The notes below the pieces were generated by a model. It saw nothing but the letters and a program-made list of their open reading frames with translations. It was not told the origin of the DNA and searched no databases. From CALMEC01 sp031376485 (lineage in GTDB: Bacteria > Actinomycetota > Thermoleophilia > Miltoncostaeales > Miltoncostaeaceae): a stretch of DNA of 14,702 nucleotides. The position numbers and the translations under genes were made by a program. The DNA lies in NCBI GenBank assembly GCA_031376485.1, contig JANMDV010000047.1, forward strand, positions 1-14,702, written 5' to 3'. Shown piece by piece: positions 7,927-14,656 of this stretch (the stretch's first letter is position 1; each line of letters opens with the position of its first letter).

Positions 7927-9132
7927 GTGCTGCGCCAGGATTGGCTGGGTCTGCCGTCCGAGTTGGAACGTCTTGCCGAAGGCGGCGTCGCGACGCCGCA
8001 GGGCTTTGTCGCCGGCGCCGTCGCCGCGGGGCTCAAGGAGTCGGGAGGTTTGGATATCGGAGTCCTGCTGAGCACCCGGCGCGCGACCTCCGCGCTCGTC
8101 GATACGGCCAACGCCCTGCCGTCGGCGTCGGTCATCTATACGCGCAGCCTCGATTCGGCGCACATCCAAGCGGTCGTCGTCAATGCCGGTAACGCCAACG
8201 CCGAAACCGGCACACCGGGTATTGAGGACGCAAGGACTATGGGCACCGTCGCGGCAACCGAGTTGGGAATCGACCCCGGGCAGGTCGCCGTCTGCTCCAC
8301 CGGCGTCATCGGTCGGCGCTTCGCGATGAAGCGGGTCACGGCAGGCGTGGCCGCGGCGGCCTCGGCCGTGGCGCAGACTGGGGGCGCAAGCTTTGGACAG
8401 GCGATCTGCACCACCGACCGTGCGCCAAAAGGGGGCGCGTTTCGTCTGCGCTTGCCCTCGGGCGAGTATGCGATCGGCGCGGCGGCGAAGGGCGCGGGGA
8501 TGATCTCACCGCGGATGGCCACGATGCTGGCGTACATCACGACGGATGCACCGCTCGACGCGCGGGTGCTGCAGCCGCTGGTCAAGCAGGCCGCCGCGGA
8601 ATCGTTCAACCGGATCAGCGTCGACGGCCAGATGAGCCCGTCGGACACGCTTTTGGTCATGGCCAACGGCGAGGGCCCCAAGCTGATCGGCGCCGAGGCC
8701 GAGACGTTCGGCGTGGCGCTGCGGGCGATCTGCCGGTGGCTTGCACTGCAGATCGTGCGCGACGGTGAGGGCGCCGAGCACGTGGTGCGCCTGCTCGTGC
8801 ACGGTGGCAAGGACGAGGCCGAGGCTGAGCACGTCGCGCGCGCGGTCGCGAACTCGCCGCTGGTCAAGGCCGCGGTCTATGGTCGCGACGCAAACTGGGG
8901 CCGACTGTCACAGGCGATTGGCGCGGCGTTGGCCGGTGCGCCTGGGCCGCCACCCGTCCCGTCGGTCACCTTCGACGGCGTGACACCCATGGATCCGGGC
9001 ATCGACGAGGTGCTGGCTCGCGAGGAATACGAGATGCATATCGGCCTGGGCCGCGGCGAGGGCCTCGCCGAGATCTTCTTTTGCGACCTGACCCACGCCT
9101 ACGTCAGTATCAACGCCGACTACCGAACCTGA
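7927..9132 (+). CDS. argJ: Bifunctional ornithine acetyltransferase/N-acetylglutamate synthase
   Basis: ArgJ transfers the acetyl group from N-acetylornithine to glutamate, making the pathway cyclic; some members also use acetyl-CoA. With the GTG at 7927 the product has 401 aa, the normal size. The family autocleaves into alpha and beta chains before a Thr nucleophile, and the site is present: KGAGMISPRMATML (188-201), with Thr199 as nucleophile. STGVIG (124-129) forms the oxyanion hole. The C-terminus AYVSINADYRT is typical. The start is debatable. A CTG at 7912 overlaps the argC stop as CTGA and has GAGGGG 5 bp upstream, a better ribosome site than that of the GTG, and would add 5 residues. 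It is probably cotranscribed with pheST-argC. Confidence 0.96.
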   Translation: MLRQDWLGLPSELERLAEGGVATPQGFVAGAVAAGLKESGGLDIGVLLSTRRATSALVDTANALPSASVIYTRSLDSAHIQAVVVNAGNANAETGTPGIEDARTMGTVAATELGIDPGQVAVCSTGVIGRRFAMKRVTAGVAAAASAVAQTGGASFGQAICTTDRAPKGGAFRLRLPSGEYAIGAAAKGAGMISPRMATMLAYITTDAPLDARVLQPLVKQAAAESFNRISVDGQMSPSDTLLVMANGEGPKLIGAEAETFGVALRAICRWLALQIVRDGEGAEHVVRLLVHGGKDEAEAEHVARAVANSPLVKAAVYGRDANWGRLSQAIGAALAGAPGPPPVPSVTFDGVTPMDPGIDEVLAREEYEMHIGLGRGEGLAEIFFCDLTHAYVSINADYRT

Positions 9133-9326
9133 TTCCAGACTTGGGACGACCCGACATCCGTCGCTGGGCAATGTTAATGTTTGGACAACAGTGTCAGACA
9201 CGAATGACTCAAGAACCCTTTGCCCAGGCGGGATTACGAGGCGCGAAACGACCCTTCCGTACATGTGCTCACAACGCACAATGACGCCTGGGTGTGGAAC
9301 TCGTGTCCTGTCTCACAGGGTACGAT

Positions 9327-9342
9327 CTGGCGGCTGCAAAAC
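9327..9342 (+). repeat. Partial copy of the interspersed repeat core
   Basis: CTGGCGGCTGCAAAAC matches the core box of the elements at 187-333, 22-415 and 14537-14656, preceded by TACGA as at 199-203. No closing arms or TTTCGCTCGCC box are seen nearby. It is either a decayed copy or a chance 13-base match. Confidence 0.3.
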
Positions 9343-9423
9343 TCCGCCGGATTTGGTCCGTGGGTGGAGGAGCATTCGCCTCGGAGGCTGCCTTCTTGAC
9401 AGGGGGACGGCTGCTGAGACGGT

Positions 9424-9452
9424 TTGCATGCATGATGCATGTAGCCTGATAT
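9424..9452 (+). promoter_or_regulatory. Predicted vapBC promoter, short or leaderless transcript
   Basis: TTGCAT (9424-9429) and TGATAT (9447-9452) are 17 bp apart. TAGCCT (9442-9447) is an alternative -10. Transcription would begin a few bases before the vapB ATG at 9462. No Shine-Dalgarno sequence precedes that ATG, which fits leaderless translation. A TTGACA at 9396-9401 is a second possible -35, but has a poor -10 at 17 bp. Confidence 0.4.
9427..9441. promoter_or_regulatory. Palindromic operator upstream of vapB
   Basis: CATGCAT-G-ATGCATG is a perfect 15-bp palindrome around a central base. It lies 21-35 bp before the vapB start, between the predicted promoter hexamers. A second short palindrome, TGATATCA, lies at 9447-9454. 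Ribbon-helix-helix antitoxins usually repress their own operon from such sites. The TGCAT/ATGCA halves also resemble actinobacterial ARG boxes, so an ArgR site is an alternative. Confidence 0.5.
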
Positions 9453-9461
9453 CATGGCTGC

Positions 9462-9689
9462 ATGAGCGTCATTCAAATCCGAGAAGTGCCGGCGGAGACC
9501 CATGATCGGCTTGCGAGCCGGGCTCGCTCCCAGGGCATGAGCCTGTCTGAGTACCTCCGCGTCGAACTCGACCGCATCGCATCGCGGCCGACGATGGCCG
9601 AGATGCTCGAGCGGGTGGAAGGCCGTGACCCGGTAGGAGGGGCCTCGGCGGCGTCGATTCTTCGCGAGGAGCGACTCCGCAGGTCGTGA
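9462..9689 (+). CDS. vapB: VapB/FitA-like ribbon-helix-helix antitoxin
   Basis: This 75-aa protein should neutralise the VapC toxin encoded next to it and repress the operon as a DNA-bound complex. The N-terminal MSVIQIREVPAETHDRLASR is a beta strand plus helix typical of FitA/Arc-type ribbon-helix-helix proteins. GMSLSEYLRVELDRIASRP (25-43) is the second helix and family signature. The C-terminal part (about 44-75) is the likely flexible toxin-binding tail. The ATG has no Shine-Dalgarno sequence. The stop overlaps the vapC start (GTGA), as usual in these pairs. Confidence 0.88.
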   Translation: MSVIQIREVPAETHDRLASRARSQGMSLSEYLRVELDRIASRPTMAEMLERVEGRDPVGGASAASILREERLRRS

Positions 9690-10081
9690 TCGTCCTCGAC
9701 GCCTCCGCACTGGCGGACTGGCTCCTGCGAACGCCTCGGCTCGGGTCGGCCGTCGCGACACGGATCGCCTCGTCCGGCGAGATGCACACCCTGGACTTCG
9801 CGTGGATCGAGGTCGCCTCGGTGATCAGGCGAAAGCACCTCTCCGGGGAGCTGACGGTCGAGCGCGTCGAGGAACTGCTGGACGATCTCAATCAGACGCC
9901 ACTTGTCCCTCATCCGGCGGCACCGTTCGTTCGGCGCATATGGCAACTCCGCGACACGCTGACGGCCTACGACGCGGCCTACGTCGCCTTGGCCGAAGCT
10001 CTCGCCGCCTCGCTCGTCACCACCGACGGCGGCCTCGCAAGGGCGCACGGGCACTTGGCCGATGTTCAGCTGATCGCGTAA
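9686..10081 (+). CDS. vapC: VapC-family PIN-domain toxin ribonuclease
   Basis: This 131-aa single PIN-domain protein is predicted to be a Mg2+-dependent ribonuclease that inhibits translation when freed from VapB. The four expected acidic residues are present: Asp5 (MIVLDASALADWL), Glu42 (IEVASVIRRKHLSGEL), Asp96 (TAYDAAYVALAEAL) and Asp114 (VTTDGGLARAHG). Length is normal and nothing is truncated, so the toxin is probably active. It starts at the GTG at 9686, overlapping the vapB stop by 4 bp. The RNA target cannot be read from the sequence. argB begins 50 bp downstream and may be read through from this operon. Confidence 0.92.
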   Translation: MIVLDASALADWLLRTPRLGSAVATRIASSGEMHTLDFAWIEVASVIRRKHLSGELTVERVEELLDDLNQTPLVPHPAAPFVRRIWQLRDTLTAYDAAYVALAEALAASLVTTDGGLARAHGHLADVQLIA

Positions 10082-10131
10082 TCAAGACGGGGGTCGTCGC
10101 GCCTCGCTGGTAGTTTCCGAGCCGTTGTCAC

Positions 10132-11034
10132 TTGAGGGAAGGGATCGCCACGAGCCGTACCGAACGCACCACCCCTTTGCGAGAGGGGCTTGAGCAGCGC
10201 GTCGATGTGCTGCTCGAAGCCTTGCCGTACATCCGGGAGTTCGCCGGGGCCACGATCGTCATCAAGTACGGCGGCGCGGCGATGACCGCTCCCGAGCTCA
10301 AGGCGTCGTTTGCGCGTGACGTCGCGCTGCTCAAGCTCGTGGGGATGAACCCGGTCGTCGTACACGGCGGTGGGCCCGACATCTCGCGCTACTCGGACCG
10401 TCTCGGCTTGGCGGTCAAGTTCGTCGATGGGCTGCGGGTGACCGACGCCGACACGATGGAGCTGGTCAAAATGGTGCTCATCGGCAAGATCAACACCGAG
10501 ATCGTGTCGCAGCTTCGCGTCGCGGGCGTCCAGGCCGTCGGCCTGTCAGGCGAGGACGCGGGCTTGATCAGCGCACGCAAGGCCGAGCATCCCGATGCCG
10601 ATCTGGGCTTCGTCGGCGACATCGAGGCGTTCGACACTCACGTGTTGGAACGACTGTCGGATTTCGTTCCCGTGGTCGCGTCCGGCGGCGTCGACGCCGA
10701 CGGCCAGAGTTACAACATCAACGCGGACACCGTGGCAGGGGCGCTGGCGGCCGCGCTCAAAGCGCGTCGCGTGTTGTTCCTGACCGACGTCGAAGGGCTT
10801 CTGGCGGACGTTGACGACCCCGCGAGTCTGATCAGCGAATGCGATCTTCCCGAACTTCACCAGTTGATCGACGGTGGTCGGGTTGGCGCGGGGATGCTCC
10901 CCAAGCTCAACGCCGTCGCGACCGCGCTCGGCGACGGCGTGGAGGCGGCTCAGATAGTGGACGGCCGCGTTCCGCACGCGTTGTTGATGGAACTCTTCAC
11001 TGAGGCGGGCGTCGGTACGAAGATCACCGCCTGA
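10132..11034 (+). CDS. argB: Acetylglutamate kinase
   Basis: ArgB phosphorylates N-acetylglutamate, the second and often feedback-controlled step of arginine synthesis. The amino-acid-kinase fold is clear: IKYGGAAM (44-51), VVVHGGGPDI (75-84), the N-acetylglutamate-binding FVDGLRVTD (97-105), VVASGGVDADGQSYNINADT (181-200), LTDVEGL (217-223) and MLPKLNA (255-261). The C-terminus HALLMELFTEAGVGTKI is typical. The start is uncertain. The TTG at 10132 gives 300 aa and sits in front of the purine-rich AGGGAAGGGA, which looks like a ribosome site but lies inside this reading. A TTG at 10177 and a GTG at 10207 are alternatives with no better site. The residues before LPYIREF are not conserved, so the identity is unaffected. 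The N-terminal helix (EQRVDVLLEA) leaves open whether this is the arginine-sensitive hexameric type. Confidence 0.95.
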   Translation: MREGIATSRTERTTPLREGLEQRVDVLLEALPYIREFAGATIVIKYGGAAMTAPELKASFARDVALLKLVGMNPVVVHGGGPDISRYSDRLGLAVKFVDGLRVTDADTMELVKMVLIGKINTEIVSQLRVAGVQAVGLSGEDAGLISARKAEHPDADLGFVGDIEAFDTHVLERLSDFVPVVASGGVDADGQSYNINADTVAGALAAALKARRVLFLTDVEGLLADVDDPASLISECDLPELHQLIDGGRVGAGMLPKLNAVATALGDGVEAAQIVDGRVPHALLMELFTEAGVGTKITA

Positions 11035-11039
11035 GGCGG
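11027..11039. terminator. Small hairpin at the argB stop codon
   Basis: CCGCC-TGA-GGCGG forms a 5-bp stem whose loop is the argB stop codon, followed on plus by GTCTCTCT. It lies between argB and the convergent minus-strand gene ending at 11046 and could serve either. The stem is short and the T-tract broken, so termination is only a suggestion. Confidence 0.3.
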
Positions 11040-11045
11040 GTCTCT

Positions 11046-11483
11046 CTACGCGGCGCGGGAGAAGTCCAGGCGGATCTCGGTGCCATTTCCGGCGGGGCGG
11101 AACTCGACGCTCTGCGCGAGGGCGTTGATGATAGAGAGCCCCCGACCGCGAGAGGAGGTGCTGGATGGCTCGACCTGTGTGTCGGGTGGGGTCCAGGGCG
11201 ATACGCCGCCGGAATCGAGGACACGAACTTTTGCGTCCTCCTCGCCGATCTGGAAGACGATCTCGACGAGCTCCCCTTTCTGCGATCCGTGCTCGACGGC
11301 GTTGGCGACCGCTTCGCTGGTGGCAAGGACCACGCGGCCGATGGCGTCGTCGCCCCAACTGTGGTCGCGCAGCGCCTGACTGATTGCGGCGCGGACGACG
11401 GCGATCGATACCGGTTCTGCCGGAATGAGCACCATCGATGGTGTTACGACCCTGCTGCTCACGAGGCACTCCAGTTTCGGCAT
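11046..11483 (-). CDS. RsbW-like anti-sigma factor / serine-protein kinase (HATPase)
   Basis: This 145-aa protein belongs to the HATPase_c_2 group (RsbW/SpoIIAB type), which binds a sigma factor or phosphorylates an anti-anti-sigma partner. The ATP-binding elements are visible: the N-box SEAVANAVEHG with Glu57 and Asn61, the G1 box VRVLDSGGVSPW with Asp90, and the G2 box SRGRGLSIINAL (111-122). The C-terminus NGTEIRLDFSRAA is a normal final strand. I chose the ATG at 11483 because GGAG lies 5 bp upstream; an ATG at 11501 and a frame open to 11684 are less likely. No STAS-domain antagonist or sigma factor gene lies in the window, so this is an orphan. It is convergent with argB and divergent from argG, with different codon choice from neither, and splits the arg cluster. 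Confidence 0.85.
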   Translation of the reverse strand: MPKLECLVSSRVVTPSMVLIPAEPVSIAVVRAAISQALRDHSWGDDAIGRVVLATSEAVANAVEHGSQKGELVEIVFQIGEEDAKVRVLDSGGVSPWTPPDTQVEPSSTSSRGRGLSIINALAQSVEFRPAGNGTEIRLDFSRAA

Positions 11484-11659
11484 TGTGACTCCATGATTCA
11501 TGTATCGACACCAAGGGTCAATTTCTGGACTCTTGATTTGGGGCGTGCGATGCGCGTTGCATGATGGAGGGCCCGTCGACGTCGGGGCGCACGCACTTGC
11601 CTCACGCGTCGGTGGCGGACAGACTCCCGAGGCTCGCACCCCCGACGAGAGGCCTGTCT

Positions 11660-12922
11660 GTGTCCGAACGCCGTCCAGCCGCAACGACCGCCCGCTACCT
11701 TGCGCAGCCGCACGAGGTGCATCGCGTCGTACTGCTCTACTCCGGTGGCTTGGACACGTCGGTGATGCTCAAGTGGATCCAGGACGAGTACGACGCCGAG
11801 GTGGTGGCGCTGTGCATCGATCTCGGGCAGCCGACCGACGACTTCGAGGCGATCCGCCAGAAGGCGTTGGACCTGGGCGCCGTCGCCAGCATCGTGATGG
11901 ACGCCAAGCAGGAGTTCGTCCGCGACTACGTCGGCCCGGCCATCCGCGCGAACGCGCGCTACCAGGGGACCTACCCGCTGTTCACCGCGCTCGGCCGGCC
12001 GCTTCTGGCCAAGCTCGCGGTCGAGGCCGCGCGGGCCCATGACGCCGACACGATCGCGCACGGCTGCACCGGTAAAGGCAACGACCAGGTGCGCATCGAG
12101 GCGACGGTCGTGACGCTGGCGCCGGAACTCAAGGTCATCGCCCCGGTCCGGGAGTGGCAGATGGGGCGCGACGAGGAGCTGGCCTACGCACGCGAGCACG
12201 GCATTCCCATCTCGTCGAGCGCCGAGCGTCCGTACTCCCTGGACGACAACCTGTGGGGGCGCTCCAGCGAGGGCGGGGTCATTGAGGACCCGGCCAACAT
12301 CGTGCCGGACGATGTCTGCCGGCTCGTCACGCTGCCCGGCCTGGCGCCGGACCGAGACGAGGATGTCGTCATCACGTTCCGTGACGGACTGCCCGTGGCG
12401 CTCGACGGGCAGCAGATGGATCTGGTCGAGTTGATCCAGAAGGCCGCCCAGATCGCCGCGCGCAACGGCGTGGGCATCATGGACAACGTGGAGGATCGGG
12501 TTGTTGGGCTGAAGGTCCGTGACATCTATGAGGTGCCTGCGGCCGAGCTGATACTCCGCGCCCACAAAGAACTGGAGAAGCTGGTGTTCACCGGCCGGCA
12601 GAACCGCATCAAGGCATTCGTCGACGCGGAATGGGCACAGCTCTGTTACGAGGGGCTCTGGTATGAGCCGACGCTCGCCGATCTCAACGCGTACATCGCC
12701 AGCGCCAGTGCGGTCGTCGAGGGTGACGTCACGGTGCGTTGCTACAAAGGGGGCGCGACCGTGGTGGCGCGCTCGTCGCCCTACGGCCTGTACGACAAGA
12801 GCCTGGCGACGTTCGACGCCGACTCCTCGTTCGCGCAGAACGCGAGCCCCGGGTTCATCGAGTTGTTCAGCCTGCAGAGTCGCATGGCCCATCAGATCCG
12901 CAAGGCGGTCGACGACCGATGA
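11660..12922 (+). CDS. argG: Argininosuccinate synthase
   Basis: ArgG condenses citrulline and aspartate with ATP to form argininosuccinate, the step before ArgH. The PP-loop YSGGLDTS (27-34) binds ATP. GCTGKGNDQVR (135-145) and YSLDDNLWGRSSEGG (192-206) are citrulline/aspartate-binding signatures. With the GTG at 11660, preceded by GAGAGG 7-8 bp upstream, the product has 420 aa, near the family norm of about 400. The earlier ATGs at 11561/11564 would add 33 unconserved residues. It is divergent from the RsbW-like gene, so it needs its own promoter in 11484-11659, where I see no strong hexamer pair. Its stop overlaps the next gene by ATGA. No argH follows, unlike most actinobacterial clusters. 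Confidence 0.97.
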   Translation: MSERRPAATTARYLAQPHEVHRVVLLYSGGLDTSVMLKWIQDEYDAEVVALCIDLGQPTDDFEAIRQKALDLGAVASIVMDAKQEFVRDYVGPAIRANARYQGTYPLFTALGRPLLAKLAVEAARAHDADTIAHGCTGKGNDQVRIEATVVTLAPELKVIAPVREWQMGRDEELAYAREHGIPISSSAERPYSLDDNLWGRSSEGGVIEDPANIVPDDVCRLVTLPGLAPDRDEDVVITFRDGLPVALDGQQMDLVELIQKAAQIAARNGVGIMDNVEDRVVGLKVRDIYEVPAAELILRAHKELEKLVFTGRQNRIKAFVDAEWAQLCYEGLWYEPTLADLNAYIASASAVVEGDVTVRCYKGGATVVARSSPYGLYDKSLATFDADSSFAQNASPGFIELFSLQSRMAHQIRKAVDDR

Positions 12923-13866
12923 GGCGCAACGCACCCCCACAGAACGTTCGTGTCGACGGCACCGATCCGGGCCCGTGGGCACGCGTCGCTCAGAGCCCGC
13001 GCGGGTTGGGACTGGAGGCCGCACCCGCGCCCGAGGGCGTCGCGCTGGCTCCCGACGAACGACTCTTGCGACCGGTCAAAGGCGTGCCCTTCGTCACGCA
13101 CGAGGCTCAGATCGTCGCCGATGGGACGCTGGCACTCACCGTCGCGCCGAACCTGGCGCGATCGCTCCGACTGCCGGACATGGTGGGCCAGTTCGATCGC
13201 CGCCCACCCGGGCTCATGCGTTTGGCCGGCGCTTCGTTGGCGAACGCCGGCATGTTGCTGGACGCCACCGGATGGCGTGCCGTGGTACTTCCGAGCCTCG
13301 GGGACCTGGCGGCCGACCTCGGACCTGGGCCGGTTGCGATTCGCGCAGACGGACGTCGGGTCGCAGTCGTCCGCGATGGCGCGATGTTCGAATTGGAGCT
13401 TCCCGGCGCTGCGACGACGCCGGTCGAGATCTCGTCGACTCCCGGAGCGATCGCTTATGCAGCCGACGGTGCGCTCATCGCCTCCGACGGCGCCGGCCTC
13501 AGCGGTGAGGACGGCTCTCCGATCGTGGCGTTGACGACGGCCTGTGCGGCCCCCCGCGCTTTGGCCCGTCACGGTGATGGCTCCTGCAGCGTGTGGGACA
13601 CCGACACCCGCCGACGCCTCGCGGCGTGGACACCCGTCATACTGGGTCCGTTGTCGATCGGCCTCAGCGCCGACGGCGAGCTGGCATCGATGGGGACCCC
13701 GTTTGCCGATCCCGCAGCGGCATGTGTCGTACGCGCGATCGATGGGGCGATGGTCCGCCACATCGAGGGCGCACGCACGATCGCGCTCGACCCCGCCGGC
13801 AAAGGCTTGCTGGTCGGCGGGGAATGGGGAGCACTCTGGCTCGAACCACCGAGGGAGATTGGATGA
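12919..13866 (+). CDS. Hypothetical protein, beta-propeller-like, coupled to argG
   Basis: This 315-aa protein of unknown function begins at an ATG overlapping the argG stop (ATGA). There is no signal peptide or membrane segment, so it is probably cytoplasmic. Much of it reads as short beta strands with turns such as RADGRR, SADGE and DPAGKG. CSVWDTDTRRRLAAW (223-237) resembles a WD40-type blade, and IRADGRRVAVV (141-151) is similar, which suggests a degenerate propeller. The N-terminal DPGPWARVAQSPRG and the last 39 residues before PREIG (272-310) resemble the matching ends of the next gene's product (16 of 39 identical, ungapped, over the C-terminal stretch). It overlaps that gene by 4 bp. 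The position suggests cotranscription with argG, but nothing links it to arginine metabolism by sequence. Confidence 0.75.
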   Translation: MRRNAPPQNVRVDGTDPGPWARVAQSPRGLGLEAAPAPEGVALAPDERLLRPVKGVPFVTHEAQIVADGTLALTVAPNLARSLRLPDMVGQFDRRPPGLMRLAGASLANAGMLLDATGWRAVVLPSLGDLAADLGPGPVAIRADGRRVAVVRDGAMFELELPGAATTPVEISSTPGAIAYAADGALIASDGAGLSGEDGSPIVALTTACAAPRALARHGDGSCSVWDTDTRRRLAAWTPVILGPLSIGLSADGELASMGTPFADPAAACVVRAIDGAMVRHIEGARTIALDPAGKGLLVGGEWGALWLEPPREIG

Positions 13867-14522
13867 GCATCAACCGCCTACGGCCTGACCTGATCCCCAA
13901 TGACGCGGGGCCCTGGTCGATCATCTCGTTCGCCCGCGAGGCGCAAGGCGCGCAGTTGATCGGTCGTGGTGGCCGCCGCCGACAGACCTCGGCGGCGTTG
14001 CTGTCTGATTTTGCGCCCGATATACCGCTCGACCGGCCAGGTCTGGACGAATCGCTCGGTGTCGCTGGTGGCGGTCTGGTCCGCCTCATCGCGATGCACC
14101 GGGAGGGTGCGCGGGCGCTGTACTTCGAGGACGACGGCGCGACGCTGCGCGGAATTCACAAGAAGGTGATCCGTCGCTGGTCGGTGCCCGGTTTGGAGGT
14201 CGGCACGCACGAGTACCCCGAGACGGACCCTGCGGCCGTGCTGCCGCCGGCGGCGACACCGGGAGCGCTCGTCGACCCGGTCGAACCCGTCGACGGCGAG
14301 GTCTTTGCCCCAGGCGGTCGCCTGTCGGCCACCCCGGTCAAGTACGGCCGGCTGTTCGGTGTCGCGTTCATTCGTCTGCCGGAGCGCACCCTGGTGCGTT
14401 TCATCGGCGGCGCGGCATGTGCGGCGTGGACCGACGACGGCCGGCTTCTGGCCGTGGGCGGCGACTGGGGTGTCATCCTGGCGGAGCCTGCCGAAGAGTC
14501 GCCGTCTGCAGCGCAGGGATAA
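13863..14522 (+). CDS. Hypothetical protein, shorter relative of the upstream product
   Basis: This 219-aa protein of unknown function starts at the ATG of an ATGA overlap with the preceding gene. Its N-terminal NDAGPWSIISFAREAQGAQL (13-32) and C-terminal RLPERTLVRF ... LLAVGGDWGVILAEP (171-209) match the two ends of the upstream protein, while its middle is shorter and includes a Pro-rich segment (about 118-150). It has no signal peptide, membrane segment or catalytic motif I recognise. The strand-turn pattern DDGATLRGI and TDDGRLLAVGGDWG suggests propeller-like blades. The pair may form one complex or a heteromeric propeller, but that is inference. It is the last gene of the argG transcript in this window; a repeat element begins 15 bp after its stop. 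Confidence 0.72.
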   Translation: MSINRLRPDLIPNDAGPWSIISFAREAQGAQLIGRGGRRRQTSAALLSDFAPDIPLDRPGLDESLGVAGGGLVRLIAMHREGARALYFEDDGATLRGIHKKVIRRWSVPGLEVGTHEYPETDPAAVLPPAATPGALVDPVEPVDGEVFAPGGRLSATPVKYGRLFGVAFIRLPERTLVRFIGGAACAAWTDDGRLLAVGGDWGVILAEPAEESPSAAQG

Positions 14523-14536
14523 GGCCCTCAGGGTCC

Positions 14537-14656
14537 GCGCAAAAACTCCTGCGCCGTTTGGCGGCTGCAAGGCGTCGTCGCGATACGGCGTCGCCGAGAT
14601 CGTCGTCCGTCACCACCAGTTTCGCTCGCCATCCGGCCCAGCAGTTACTTTTGCGC
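14537..14656 (+). repeat. Stem-closed repeat element, right-hand copy
   Basis: The ends pair: GCGCAAAAACTCCTG (14537-14551) with CAGCAGTTACTTTTGCGC (14639-14656), leaving a 3-nt bulge on the right arm at the same place as in the 187-333 element. Inside are TTTGGCGGCTGCAAGGCGTC (14557-14576), CGAGATCGTCG (14595-14605) and GTTTCGCTCGCC (14619-14630), all shared with the left-end copies. The outer closing arms are unrelated in sequence to those of the left copies yet remain complementary. The element lies directly after the last gene of the argG operon, where it could also act as a 3'-end structure. Confidence 0.65.

Larger units (their letters stand above)
9133..9461. other. Spacer between argJ and vapB
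   Basis: This is 329 bp without a supportable gene. It contains an 11-bp palindrome GTGTCAGACAC (9191-9201), a long-range inverted pair CCCAGGCG/CGCCTGGG (9223-9230 with 9285-9292), a small hairpin CCTGT-CTC-ACAGG (9307-9319) and a short match to the repeat-family core (9327-9342). GTGTCAGACAC-type sequences occur at the ends of some insertion sequences, so this may be scar DNA from the event that placed vapBC here, but no transposase remnant is visible. The vapBC promoter and operator occupy the last 60 bp. I see no clear argJ terminator. Confidence 0.45.

Noticed and set aside
9191..9505. Small ORF in the argJ-vapB spacer
   Set aside because: It overlaps the vapBC operator and vapB out of frame, and the product has no recognisable pattern.
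11498..13024. Long minus-strand ORF opposite argG (508 codons)
   Set aside because: It is the antisense frame of argG with no recognisable domain or ribosome site.
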